Positions 1 through 10,879 of a stretch of 44,982 nt of DNA are shown one piece after another. The notes beneath the pieces are model-generated. The model was not told the origin of the DNA. It did no database searches and was given only the letters and a program-made list of their open reading frames with translations. Each line of letters begins with the position of its first letter. Within the stretch, counting starts at the first letter, position 1. The translations under genes and the position numbers were made by a program. Origin of the DNA: Bondarzewia mesenterica (Eukaryota; Basidiomycota; Agaricomycetes; Russulales; Bondarzewiaceae); NCBI GenBank assembly GCA_004802705.1, contig SGPL01000264.1, positions 1 through 44,982 on the forward strand. The letters are read 5' to 3'.

Positions 1-89
1 AACATCCTCAATCTACCAGAGGCGCATGAGGTGGTGCCATAGTTTATGCAGCAAGCCTCTCCTTTTTAATTTTACTCCTTTCATGAGGA

Positions 90-1185
90 TTGATTCATCT
101 CATCCTCACTTTCTCTAGCTGGATATCAGACGACATCGGTAGCTGGGACATCACTTGTGGCATGGAATTCTCTAAGGCAGGTGCTGAGAGGAAGAGGAGG
201 AGAGATGCGGACAATGCAAAGGCTTCGAAGTCAAAGCAGGTGAAAATAAATGTGCATAATTTATCTTCCAAAGAAATCGACATGGCCATGTAGCAATTGA
301 TCTCAAAGAACAATGATGGTTGTGGCCCCTTGTCTGTCTCTTTCAACACCTGGTGCATGCGACACTGGCATCCTGTCATGCATGCCTGTTTCTATACCTA
401 CTCACACCAGGATTCAAATGGGATGTGCACGTGGGTCTACATCCATGCCGGGATAAAGATGTGGGCATTATGAAAGCTCTTACATGACCTGTTGGATGGG
501 GATGAAGCTGAGCACATCATCACTCTCAACATGAAGGTTTGCAGTGGTGATAGTGCCGTCCTTGATCAGAGCCATTCCTCACTCTTTGCCCTCCTCCTCA
601 CTGAGGGGATGGTCTTGTAAGCCTGTCTCCTCTATCGTATCACCAAATTTCTCAACACTAAACCACATAGCATGATGCCTCCAGGGGTCTAGCACGAGGT
701 GTATATGGCTGTAAACATCATCGCCTCTGGGGGACACTTTTTGCCTTACGACATTCTCCATCATACTCAGATGATGTGTCTTGTTCATAGGAACGCTGGG
801 CTAGTGGCCACCAACGTGGATCACATTGCAACAGACTAAGTCCTGGTTTGCATGGTTCTCACCCTTTAGTACCAACATGAAGGTTCCTGTCTTTCCCTTC
901 TTTCATGATCCTGTCTTTAATGACATTCCCTATCAGCGTTGAACCACTACATTTTCATGAGCCTCACACACATCATCATGAATCTTGAGGATTATTGTGT
1001 GGAGGGAGCTAAGCTTGAGTCTACGCCGCATGTCAATGAGGCCATAGAAGAGAGGCTGAAAGCAATGTGAGTCATTCACATGGTTTGCGTGAACAATGGC
1101 ATCTCGAAGAGCATGTTGGACTGGAAGCACCATTACGTTGGAGGGGGCAGATCTGATTATGCTAGTTCAACCACCCCATCCTTCT
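90..1185 (+). pseudogene. Decayed protein gene, family not recognised
   Basis: One reading frame can be followed from about 90 to 885, interrupted only by six stops: TAG 291, TGA 471, TAA 618, TAG 690, TAA 837 and TAG 867. Each is one transition away from a sense codon (CAG, CAA, CGA or TGG). The frame then shifts near 885 (FFHDPVFNDIPYQR continues in the next frame) and again near 950, where NLEDYCVEGAKLESTPHVNE and WKHHYVGGGRSDYASSTT are read. The N-terminal part has a basic stretch (RKRRRDADNAKASKSKQ), suggestive of nucleic-acid binding or nuclear targeting. The frame is probably open at its 5' end beyond the window or before the first Met. I do not recognise the family. A transposon-encoded or lineage-specific fungal protein is the likeliest source. 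The coding character is seen directly; function is unknown. Confidence 0.5.
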
Positions 1186-2110
1186 GAATCTTTTTGGTAG
1201 TCATTTTTTATCATTAGTCACCGCCGTCTATACTGGGGAAATTCCAATCCTACAAATGTGAATATTTTTGTTTCCAGTTGAAGCTGTCCCATGTCAGGAT
1301 TCATTTCAAATAGGGATCAAGGCCGTCACACTGTTCATATCCCTTTTTTTAAGACATTGTAGTTTGCTGCTCTATCTCTGTTGGTGATTAAAAAACAAAA
1401 ACTGCTTAAAAAAATGGGCAGCAATTTTCATGGCCTAAAATCTCATCCATGCTCGAGCTCACGAAAGTGCGTCCTTCAGCAGCGAAGACACAGAACAGCA
1501 CAAAATAATATTGTGGCAACTCTCAAATAGACTTGGATCAGAGGATTATGATTTCAATTGGGTCATTTTTTTTTTTTTTCAAGGGGGGAGCCCAACAAAG
1601 CCAGGTGCCTCACTGAATCGTAGAAAACTGCTGGATTTGTGTTGAACCAAACCCGTTAAATCAGAACCAGAACCATTAACTCAGAATCGAAACCATTAAA
1701 TCAGAACTGAAACTGCTCACGTGTGCCAATCTTTCAAACTCTGAATCTCCAAATCGGTGTTGATGGTGATGCATTATTTTATTTTTACCATCTGGCATGC
1801 ACTCAGTTTACCAGTTGCACCCAACCCTTTCTGCATCTCGACACGATATCTTTCAAGCTATGATTCACCAAGTCACCCTCTCTTAAGCCTGCACTAGTAT
1901 TATCGGTTGCATGCTCCACCCTTGCCTCGAGATGCGACATCGCAAAAATGTTTCACATTTGGATTCACAGCCATCTGTGCTCCTATTTTCCCCATCCATC
2001 CTCTGCTCTTCTATCTCATCGCATCTCATCCTCCCTTTGGTTTTTCGATGTTTTAAGAGGTTCTCATCCACATCACATTCTCTATTACACCGGCAAATGT
2101 GTGCCCGAGA
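1186..2110. other. Stretch without recognisable gene
   Basis: No reading frame with protein-like content can be followed here. It holds homopolymer runs (A near 1389, T near 1567-1580), a small 20-bp tandem repeat at 1653-1714, and short overlapping open frames on both strands at 1883-2323 that show no domain or conserved motif. The composition is moderate in GC and still contains CpG dinucleotides, unlike the right half of the window. Confidence 0.4.
1653..1714 (+). repeat. 20-bp tandem repeat, three units
   Basis: Three consecutive 20-bp units begin at 1655, 1675 and 1695. The consensus is close to ATTAAATCAGAACCGAAACC. The units differ by a few substitutions, mostly transitions. Confidence 0.8.
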
Positions 2111-2262
2111 AGCTTTGCACGTCAATGATGAGTCTCTGCCGAGGCACTGAGTTGACACTTGAGGTGATAAATTCTTCGCATCTTTTATTCTGCACTGTGC
2201 CACCTGGAATGCTTTGCGTGTCAATGCTCTCCACCCAGGCACTGAGATAACAATAGAGGTCA
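2111..2262 (+). repeat. Imperfect ~99-bp tandem duplication
   Basis: The segment with GCTTTGCACGTCAATG at 2112 followed by AGGCACTGAG recurs 99 bp later at 2211 as GCTTTGCGTGTCAATG, again followed by AGGCACTGAG. A third partial echo, CTCAGGCACTGAGAG, lies near 2334. CpG in the first copy is replaced by CpA or TpG in the second and vice versa, as expected for deamination after duplication. No protein could be assigned to either copy. Confidence 0.6.
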
Positions 2263-2459
2263 ATGAGCCCATCATGTCCTTTCTTCTACACCATGCTGTC
2301 CCTGATGTAAAGCATGTTATCAATATATATCCTCTCAGGCACTGAGAGGGTTTATCAATGTATCGAGGTGTGTTTCCTCCTTTTTTAAATTTATTTTTTA
2401 TCTCACCTCACTCTTGCCTCCCTCACTGTACCAAAAACAGCACCCTACACTGCTAGCAC

Positions 2460-2800
2460 GTCGATCAGAATCAACTACACCACGTGTGCAGGTAATTCTA
2501 TAAACATGGCCAAAATGTCCTAGTGGCCTCAGCACAAGACCTGGTGCGAAAGCGGCCTGGACATCGGGTACTGGTCTTCACTTTGTAAAGACTGGTTTCA
2601 GAACTGGCTCTCCCAGATTCATGACCATTGGGCCACTTTGCATTCAGCACAAGAGTGAAAAAGCTCTCTCTGATTTCACTCGAAAGAGACGTGTCAGCTG
2701 GAGGATGCAAATGAAAGGGCAGCTCGAAACTATTTGCTCAAGCCAGAATTCAAGTAGATTCGTATTTTCTATGCATGTATTAGTAGGGCATGCTTCTTAA
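2460..2800. other. Possible coding remnant, strand uncertain
   Basis: Plus-strand frames stay open for about 300 bp. One reads PGAKAAWTSGTGLHFVKTG, and another gives a Trp-rich reading with stops. The minus strand has a complete 70-codon frame at 2498-2710. Such openness in several frames is compatible with a short exon remnant or with chance in moderately GC-rich DNA. No motif is recognised, so I give no product. Confidence 0.2.
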
Positions 2801-3221
2801 TTCAAACTACTTTTATTTGCACAACAAATGAGTCTGAAGCCCTACTATCGTGGGACACCACTTGGGTAGGGACCCAGTGTTGGTTAATTCAAAGTCAGTT
2901 CCTCACTATTGCCCTTCATTTCTTTTTCTTAAATACTGATAAATCCTCATTATGGTGCACGAAATGTTTGAGCAGAAAATATTGAATAATTCCAAAACAG
3001 TTTGAATTAAAATGTTCATCAAGGTGGTACTTTTGACATATCTCACTTATCTTGCCTCATAATCTTCACTGATCCACTCAGTATTTTACAGACAGTTTTT
3101 AGAACACATTTTAATGATTAATACAAATTTGCCAAGACAGATATTTCCTCGCAAGCTCTGTCAAAAAATAAATTGCTCCAGAGCATTACTGTCCGTGTCT
3201 AAGCATTATCAGGCTCCAAAC

Positions 3222-3296
3222 GGCATTGCTTCGGCTAGCCAACTGGACATCCATCAGAGTGGGCAGAGTTCGAATCCTGCAGCCTATGGCAATGTG
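3222..3296 (+). other. Degenerate tRNA-like / SINE-like promoter relic
   Basis: An A-box-like TAGCCAACTGG at 3236-3246 is followed by a B-box-like AGTTCGAATCC at 3267-3277. The ends can pair (CATTGC 3224-3229 with GCAATG 3289-3294), like an acceptor stem. The A-to-B spacing of 20 bp is about 10 bp too short for an intact tRNA, and no good anticodon arm forms, so this is a decayed tRNA or a tRNA-derived short element, not a functional gene. The sequence runs directly into the N-rich stretch, so its 3' part cannot be read. Confidence 0.35.
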
Positions 3297-3298
3297 AC

Positions 3299-3740
3299 NN
3301 TACTGTGACAATGCTCGGAGANATTNACCAANACTAGTCCTCCCTCGGTGGGTCTCCGATAATGAAAAGGNGCAACNGTTTGNCAAAGNNAAAATTGGNT
3401 ANAATAGTATTGANGTTATGTTGCTGAACACAAAGAAAAANGGAGNNAATAGATGAAGTTGATGAGNAGATACATTTTTTTCTTTCGAAATTACCCAAAA
3501 CTCNTCTNATGATAGTACTCCANCNTCGNGGCNCTNNAACGTCNTCGGCANGATCNGCATCGACGNGNGGNCTTTAAANTNTTCGTAAATNATCCNGATG
3601 CNAAACGNGTAGGCACTCNTTTTTATTTGCNAGCTCTTTNGAGATGGCAGATCNGTNGGTATCTCGCAAATAAANTNGCANNTTTAANCNTTAGTTCANG
3701 TTGTGCCTCATCACCGAGGACACTAATGTATTTNNTTNAA
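3299..3740. other. Low-quality sequence with many N bases
   Basis: Dozens of isolated N calls are scattered through this segment. The pattern is that of poor base calling at a read or contig end, not a sized scaffold gap. Neighbouring called bases should be treated as doubtful, and any open frame here is meaningless. Confidence 0.95.
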
Positions 3741-3849
3741 AAAAAACTGAAACATTTCAATACATACACGAACACCTGTGCAAATTCTATGGTTCATACG
3801 ATCAGTCATTGTGGAGAAATCATCAGTAACATGTTCATTTCCATAGCAA

Positions 3850-4095
3850 TGTGTGTTTTTAGACAAATGATGCATGTTTTCAGACAAATAATGCATGTTT
3901 TCAGACAAACGATGCATTTTTTCAGATGAATGATGCGTATTTTCAACGAACGACATGTGTTTTCAGACAAATGATGCATTTTTTCAGATGAATGACATGT
4001 ATTTTCAAATGAATGATGGCTCAACTGTTATTGAACTAGACAATGCGTGTTTTTAAATGCACAACATGTATTTTCAGATGAACAACATGTATTTC
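3850..4095 (+). repeat. ~20-bp degenerate minisatellite
   Basis: About a dozen units with consensus near ATGCATGTTTTCAGACAAATG run head to tail, with lengths of 20-21 bp and variants such as CAGATGAATG and AACGAACGACATG. The array is regular from 3850 to about 4016, interrupted by some 25 bp, and resumes to about 4095. Open frames across it (repeats of FRQIMHV on plus, SENMHHL on minus) are by-products of the repeat length being near a multiple of three. Confidence 0.85.
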
Positions 4096-4099
4096 CTAT

Positions 4100-6049
4100 G
4101 TTCCTCACTGTTGTTGAACTAAACGATGTGATTTCTAGCCAAACACCAGTAAATGACATCGATTATAGTCAAACAAATGGCCACTTCCTCCTCTCAGCGA
4201 TCAACCACATCACTACTCCCACATACTAACCCCTTTAACCATGTTCAACACTACTTTCCTCTTGCTCATTGCTTTTATCAACTGCATTTTGTTGCGGTTG
4301 TTCAGTCCTCGCCTGCAGGACTTCACGATCATGCCATATCCAGTCGATAGGTGCATGTTTCGTATTTTGATCGTGGCCTCACTTGCTGAGATTTTTAGGC
4401 CAGAGGTGTGGATAGAAATGGTCAAAATGACCAGGTGCGTCGCTTCAAATGATGTTCTTTTTTGTTCTGACGGTGTTGGGCCATCAAGTGCTGACACACA
4501 GCACCGTCTTGAGGAGGGGAGGGCCGGTGTTGATGGGGAGGATTTAGAGAGCGAGATAATTTAGAGAGCAAAAGGATTAAGAGAGCGGGGGAGATGGATA
4601 CAGCAAGGGAGATTGTGTGACTTAGTACAACTGATGCAATGCTATTTTAGCATTCATCTTATCATTGCTACAGCCATCGCCAGGAACACCACGAGCTGCT
4701 GCAAATCTACCCATCCCCATCTGCCCATTCTCGCTCTCAACCTCAGTCTAGATGAGAGTCTCAGGCGAGATCTGAATCAACCTCAACATTTGACAATAAC
4801 ACTGGAGTTCGTGCTCAAATGCTCACTGCGGATCATCATTTTTGACTAGGTTCCAGCATTACGATCATATTACATTCAACCTCCAGAGAAAACATACACA
4901 GAGTGAATTTACTGAGTACTGTATGTATGTTGCATCAAATGCACCAAAAGCAAGTCAGTTCTTCATGCCAGGGATTGATTAGGTAAGGCATTCGATGATT
5001 GTGAGGGGGAGAGTTCGAGTTCACATATATGAAGGGTGTGCGTGTTGAGATTCTGTTCAACATTGAATGTTGAATGATGGATCGATCGGTCCATTCATAT
5101 CTGTGAAGCCATTAAGTTCAGAGCACAGTACGTGGAATGGGTGAGTGTCGTGTCATTCATCAGGTATGCTATGACATACGTACCTACATACACGCGATGT
5201 CAGGAGGTGGCTTATGAGGAAGAAGTTCCAACCATGATGGAATCCTCGGCAACGGCAGAAGCTACACAAAAGCATTGTGCATCTTACTTTTAGTGGAAGT
5301 ACAATGACTGCATGCTCAGCAAGCATCGATGATTGCGTCAGGTGATCGTTTGTTCGAACATGTGCATGCTCGTTACACTTCAGCTTTTCCTTGATATTGA
5401 ATTCATGCAAATAGTTAGTTAGTTAGTTACTAGAGAGGGGGATGGGATGGGCTGTATATGGAAGAGTTCTTCAGACCCTCTTGAGGATGCATCTTGATCA
5501 ATGAGCGCTTGTTCTGATGAGGAGTCAATTACGTGGGATTCGATGGGGCAATTTGTCGAGAGTTCAAAGCTGCATGGAAGAATTGAACTGAACTGAACTT
5601 ACATGGATGGTTCACCAAACATCAAACTTCATACATTCTTTGACTTGTCTACATGGAGGAGAAACGCGTAGACAGTGGACAGGGAGTCGGAGGTGATCTA
5701 AAAGTTTCCTGGATGCTAAGAAAAAAACAATTAAAGGTTATTACTAACGGTCAGTGGATGCACTTTGCTTACCATGGTCCATACAGAGACGTGCGAAAGC
5801 GACTGTGACTCGGATTAGGAATTCCATGTCAAGGAAACAGCTTGCATGACAACAGAACAAAGGGCAGTACAGTGCAGATACATGACAATAATGAGGAAGG
5901 CAGAGGGATGAGGATGGCAAGGGATGGCAAAGAACGAGAAGAGCACGCAATGGCTGGTATAGTTTCTTGCGCAAATAAAGAAGTGAGCTTGTCATATATG
6001 AGTATGAGCGAAGGGTGGATAAATAAATAAAATGAAGGATGCATATAAC
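4100..6049. other. Stretch without recognisable gene
   Basis: Moderately GC-rich DNA with scattered short open frames on both strands, for example 4241-4564 plus, 5153-5410 minus and 5744-6055 minus. None shows a recognisable domain, start context or sustained frame. A GTTA microsatellite of about four units lies at 5411-5427, and a short CTGAA run near 5583. A sequence resembling a B box (GAGTTCGAGTTCACA) near 5010 lacks a matching A box. I find nothing that can be named. Confidence 0.4.
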
Positions 6050-6125
6050 GACCAAGTAGCGATGTGGTTAGAACACTGCATTGCCTTCGAAGACTGAGGT
6101 CATGGGTTCAATCTCCATATCAGCC
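6050..6125 (+). mobile_element. tRNA-derived SINE-like head
   Basis: The segment has the layout of a tRNA: an A box starting TAGCGATGTGGTTAGA at 6057, a five-base variable region AGGTC, and a T arm ATGGGTTCAATCTCCAT (6102-6118) whose 5-bp stem pairs fully (one G-T). The B box GGGTTCAATCTCC is close to consensus. The anticodon stem and acceptor stem do not pair, and no CCA-like end is present, so it is not a working tRNA. An A-rich, AT-rich tail follows (6126-6180). Together this fits the RNA polymerase III promoter head of a SINE, although a plain tRNA pseudogene cannot be excluded. A target-site duplication was not found by eye. Confidence 0.55.
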
Positions 6126-6129
6126 TAAA

Positions 6130-6880
6130 AATTTCAATTGTACAAATAGAAATTGAATAATAGTGAAGTAAAATGAAAGTGAGTTTTGATTTATTTTTAT
6201 GCTCATTGATCTTGATGCACGTGCTCATCGTCAGACATGTCAGTTTTAAAATGGGGTGGACTGCTGTCAATGACATAGACATCGGCTGCTCTCGGCCACC
6301 GTCTCTTTGTCTCTGCATTTATAGTTGCATCTAAAATTATACGTGATAGCTCATATTAAACCAGTGACTCTTTATCTTTTTAGTTATGGTTGTACATGAG
6401 ATCAATTTACGATGATGCTCAAATATGAAACTCGCTCTTTACATGATGCAATCTACAATATTGTTTTGATTGTGCTATGCGATGGTCAATGCGTGCATGC
6501 TGATAAGAGTGGTTAAAATTTATGAGAGTGGCTATAAGGCACGAGAGCTATCTCGGTATGTCGTGAGAGGTAATTTTGTATATCAGAGTTAACTGCTGAT
6601 TATAAATCAGTGTTCTGCCATTGCCATATTTGTGGTTAGATAGAGTGTATATTTTTAGTGGTGTTTTATACATTGATCGACAATGGCTCGAGGTTGTAGA
6701 CGTACTACGAGTATCAGAGCGAGAGTGGTCCCACAGACGTGAATCAGGGAGGATAACATGTGTGTGACAGATATATATTGTGCATAAGAAGCTGTGATGC
6801 ATCGTACATATTACTATGCAAATTGCTAATATTTTTTATTTGTGTTACTCGATGGAGCATATCTTTAAGCAGACTACGCA
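6130..6880. other. Stretch without recognisable gene
   Basis: AT-leaning sequence. The short minus-strand frames at 6100-6318 and 6548-6802 carry no recognised motif. The first part may be the body or tail of the SINE-like unit just upstream, but this needs other genomic copies for comparison. Confidence 0.35.
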
Positions 6881-6884
6881 CTGG

Positions 6885-7312
6885 CAGGTGAGTTTTTTGA
6901 TGAGCGAGGCACAGCCGAGTGTTATGTGTTAATAAAGAAGATTATGTGTGCCACATGAAGTGTGCAAGTCAAACTGCAATTGGTTCTGACATGGTCATGA
7001 TTTATAAATGTACGTTGTTCAGCAAAATAAAGTGAGGTGCACGACGGTGAGTTTTTTAACGAGCGAGGCAAAGCCGAGTGTTATGTGTTAATAAAGAAGA
7101 CTATGTGTGCCGTCGAGGTGTGGGTCATAATTTATGGATATATGCTGATCGATGTCATACATCGGGCACTGAACTGCAAGGTTTTTACTGAGCGAGGCAG
7201 AGCCAAGCATTATGTGTTCATAAAAAAAGACTGTGTGTGTCGCCGAGGTGTGCAGTCATGACTTATAAATATGTGCTGATCAGTTTAATAAATTGGGTAC
7301 CAAACTGTAAGT
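6885..7312 (+). repeat. Three tandem copies of a 130-160 bp repeat
   Basis: The landmark GAGCGAGGC starts at about 6903, 7061 and 7190. Each is followed by AGCCGAGTG or a variant, then TTATGTGTT, ATAAAGAAGA-like and TATGTGTGCC-like blocks, and finally TTATAAATATGTGCTGATC-like sequence. Unit lengths are about 159 and 129 bp, the difference being an insertion in unit 1 near 6970. The repeated AATAAAG resembles a polyadenylation signal, but without a gene this is only a similarity. A single diverged copy of the landmark recurs near 23256. Confidence 0.8.
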
Positions 7313-7318
7313 CTTTAC

Positions 7319-8439
7319 ATGAGAGTGGGTCTGAACAGATGGCTATTTTCAGCAAAGGATGAGAGCAAATGACATCAGATACTAGTGGATATGCTCTATT
7401 GACTGGCTCACCTCTAAATATGTAAATTTAAAAAAGCTATAACCTTTACTTCAACACTTCTTGATTCTGAACCCCTTGCAAGTTAATGTGTGCCCCACTT
7501 CATTTTCTATCTGTATAGCACTGGCCTATACATGCAAACTTCTACTTAAATTTTAACTTCACTCTCAGTGAAAATGCAGCTAATTGAGAGTAAATGTGTA
7601 TGAATAGAAGCTACATATTCATCAGTGCATAACTTCTGTAGGCATTTATTTGCCTGAATAGAATATATTTAATGCTAAAAGCTCTATGAGCTGACATGTT
7701 GAGTCTATCAAAAAAAGAAATTGATTGAGCTGAGTGCATTGACCCCTTCAATAGACTCGCATTTGTTAAAATTTGAAATCTGAAGAGGGGTTCAAGAGCC
7801 CTCTTATAGAATTATTCCAGTCTAGTGAGAATAAACTAGAATCAATCTCTTTTGAACACTCCATAGCTCCAATGAGGCAGTACAGTCTTCACCAGTCTCA
7901 CTTCAAGGTTGCACTTCATAGCCACTCTTGTGGTCTGATTGGATGGTGAGTCTCCTTCATTAGAATGATAAAAACTCACTGTAGCTCAGGTGTCATGTTA
8001 TCATTTCACCTGACAAGTTAGGACAATGTCATTGTCTTATTGTAAATAGACAAACTATCTCACTGTGCACTGTATGAGGCTGTACACCAGTATCAGGAGA
8101 AAAGGTGCAAAATAAATTGAATAGCATATGCACCAGTGACAGATGAAAGGCTAGATGAAAGACATGGGATGGGGGGATAATAAAGGAGAAATGTCGAGGA
8201 GGGTCAAAACAAACTGTGTTAAATGTAAGCTCAAGGTCAGATAGAAGTTCACATGCATGGGTCAGTGCTATGTAAAAAGGCAATGTGATGCACATTGTAA
8301 GGCATTTTAAATCAAGAGATATCAAAGCACATGTCTGGTATCTAATAATGAGCAGGTATAGTTACATATCTGCTAGCATATGATATAATTTACTCCTACC
8401 CTTCACTAAAAGTGGCCATCTGTTCGAACCCACTCTCAT
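7319..8439. mobile_element. Non-coding element with ~75-bp terminal inverted repeats
   Basis: The left arm (7319-7398) begins ATGAGAGTGGGTCTGAACAG. The reverse complement of the right arm (8359-8439) begins ATGAGAGTGGGTTCGAACAG. Similarity continues for about 75 bp at roughly three quarters identity, and almost all differences are transitions. The 1.1-kb interior has no sustained open frame. The size and long inverted ends fit a non-autonomous DNA transposon (MITE-like or deletion derivative). No clear target-site duplication could be seen, possibly because the flanks have also decayed. Superfamily is unknown. Confidence 0.6.
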
Positions 8440-8649
8440 TCCACAGTGTTTTCACTGGTCTTGATGGTAGGGTGAATTGGACTTGATAGGATATTATTTG
8501 TTGATATTTATAGATAGAAGCAGATGAAATGCTATTTATATCTATATTTAATCATGGTTCATCACAATCTATTGCATTTATATTTAATCACGATAATAAA
8601 GAGAGGTATGGTGTTTGTATTTACATATGCCTTAGGTCAGTTATCATTT

Positions 8650-10760
8650 TTTGCATTAATAGGTTATTATTGCCCTACTCTATTGAGACACCCTTTCATT
8701 GAACATTTACATGGGCAGCATCCATTTTTGAAGAATTGCCGCCTCAATCTTGTCATTCACACTTTGTTTAAGCAGATAGCTCCTGATGTCATGAAGGGCA
8801 TCCATAAGGTCTTCTTACATCCAGTCACCTTATCAAACATATAGAGGGGTGGTGAATGAGACATGGCTGACCTGCTTCTATCAATCAGGGCAAATTTTGT
8901 GAAAATCTTATAGTCAGCCTGCTTATGAATAAAGCTATCATGAAACTGTAAAGCATATGCCCTAATAGCTTATATATTCTGTCCTAGCTCTTCATTCATT
9001 TTATCTATCAGATGAGCTTGATGAAAAGTGGATAGAGGTCTACCTGTCCCTTATTGATCAGACTCTGGGTTAGCTTCACAATGCCATAAAAGTGCTTAAC
9101 ACATCTATTGTGTCCCTTTTCCATCAAGTCAGATTGAGAGCTACTGCTTCAATATCAACTGAACTATTTTTCAATGAGGGCAGTAAGGAAGGCACCCTAC
9201 CATCATAGATGTCGCCCTTCTGCTTCGACAGTGATAGATGAATTAAATTATACACATCAAAATAATGCTTATCAGGCTGTTTATCATCACTGTCTACTAG
9301 CATTTTTGCAGAGTGCCTCAGAGGGGGAAACTTCTCTAAGGAAGGGGCCACTTTATAAAAGATCATAACTCACATAACTAGCCTCGACCTCTCTTCACAG
9401 ATAGTGCAAATGCAATGCTAATTCAATAGGTGCATGTTAAAATTAGTACCTAAGGCTATGAGCTGTTAGTACGGAGGCTTATGGAAGTGCTCTAGTCGGT
9501 GAAAGTGGGCTTTCCCTCAGCTAAATGCTAGCATATGGCAGGATGCTGACCTTTATTCAATCACATCAATCATTCAGATGAAAGGAAGTTTTCTTACCCC
9601 ACAGCAGCCACAAAAGAAGTGCCATCATTTAGCAAGTCTTGGCATGCAGGTGACATGGCTTGAGGGTGTAAGATAAGGGCCTTAAAAGCTGTCAAAGGTT
9701 TTGGCTCCTCATAAAATAACACCATTAGCCTATATTTTTAAGAGCATTGCTCTACAGGTAGTAGATTCATTGATTAAGCCTTGAACATGAATCTCTGACC
9801 TATAGTTATGGCAGTTTTTATAATGATTGATTGTTGAGAAGTGCAACTCACCACTGGATGTACTTTTCACTTCTATCACAGCTGACATCAGCTCTATGTT
9901 CACACTGTCAAAAATAAAACAGGCTGTAATCAAAATAGTTTATATGCATGATGTTTATATATTGATTTATATAGACAAATTAGCCATGCCTGTAAAGCCA
10001 TCAGGGGAAAGCTACACAGCACTATTAGGCAAGTGAATGCCAGAGGCAAATTATGCGCACCCACTATTTTAAATATGTCATTAACTTTTAAGAGCATCTT
10101 ATTTGCTGCATCCAGACCCACAATGTCTTCACCTGCCTTAAGGTCATCCTGAAGCTGTATTAAAAGGTTAGGGCTGAGGAATAAAGAGGGCAAAAGCACT
10201 TACATCCAGCTTTTACATCTTTATATCCCACTACTACATCCTCAGAATAATCTGAGTCAGGATTTTTACTGCTGTATGATATGTCCTTCACAGCTGCCTA
10301 GCAATGTTCACCATCTAAGTGACCCTCCTGACCCATCCATCATCACCGGGTCTTTTCATGCTAAAGAACCCTTTACTGCCCCTGTAAATACTGAATTTAT
10401 GCCCCTAGCTTTCTTTTTCTTAGCAGTGGCTCTCGTGTTAGGAATTATGGCTTGCTTTAGCACTGGAAGCTCCATCACAGCTGCTCATGGCCACGTCATC
10501 TCCTTTCACACAGGACATAACATCTATGACATGACATCAATAAGATAAAGGGATTCATTGTCACTTCAAAGGATATGCAGCTATCAGAGTATGTATCCAC
10601 ACTTCACTTACCTTGTCCTGTAGACCCCCTCTTATACCCTTATCTCTCTCTTATAGATCAACCATTCAACCATTCATCTTTCTTCACTCTTTCACTGTAT
10701 ATTATCATCATCAGCTACAAACAAGCCCTCTACCTTGCGCAACAGTCTGACCATATCCAT
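8650..10760 (-). pseudogene. Decayed minus-strand coding block, product unknown
   Basis: Reading the minus strand from about 10760 down to 8650 gives a chain of protein-like segments in shifting frames: ATAKKKKARGINSVFTGAV near 10420, SDYSEDVVVGYKDVKAG near 10230, LKAGEDIVGLDAANKMLLKV near 10110, HPQAMSPACQDLLNDGTSF near 9650, EKGHNRCVKHFYGIVKLTQ near 9100, and NEELGQNI then AYALQFHDSFIHKQADY near 8970. Stops and frame changes occur every 30-90 codons. The acidic/Ser-rich part followed by Lys-rich and helical parts suggests a nuclear or transposon-encoded protein, but I recognise no catalytic motif. Minus-strand direction is inferred from where the longest protein-like runs lie. Confidence 0.35.
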
Positions 10761-10879
10761 TGATGTCTGCTTTGCTCAATAACTAGTGCAGTCTAGAATG
10801 CAACATATTCAGGTACGTCTGTTACTTGTTTCAACATTAATCTCACCGATATCAGTATAACTAATTATATGTATAGGAA

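Noticed and set aside
90..1185. KDZ transposase
   Set aside because: Size and genomic setting would fit, but none of the KDZ motifs I know are visible, so the block was left unassigned.
3723..4024. Open frames encoding HVFRQIM- or ENMHHLS-type repeats
   Set aside because: They are translations of a 20-21 bp minisatellite in both directions and have no independent coding support.
6050..6125. Functional tRNA gene
   Set aside because: A and B boxes and the T arm are good, but acceptor and anticodon stems do not pair and no convincing anticodon can be placed.
8410..8435. tRNA B box (CTGTTCGAACCCA) as a third SINE
   Set aside because: It lies inside the inverted-repeat arm of the 1.1-kb element, no A box is found upstream, and the other arm has lost the motif.
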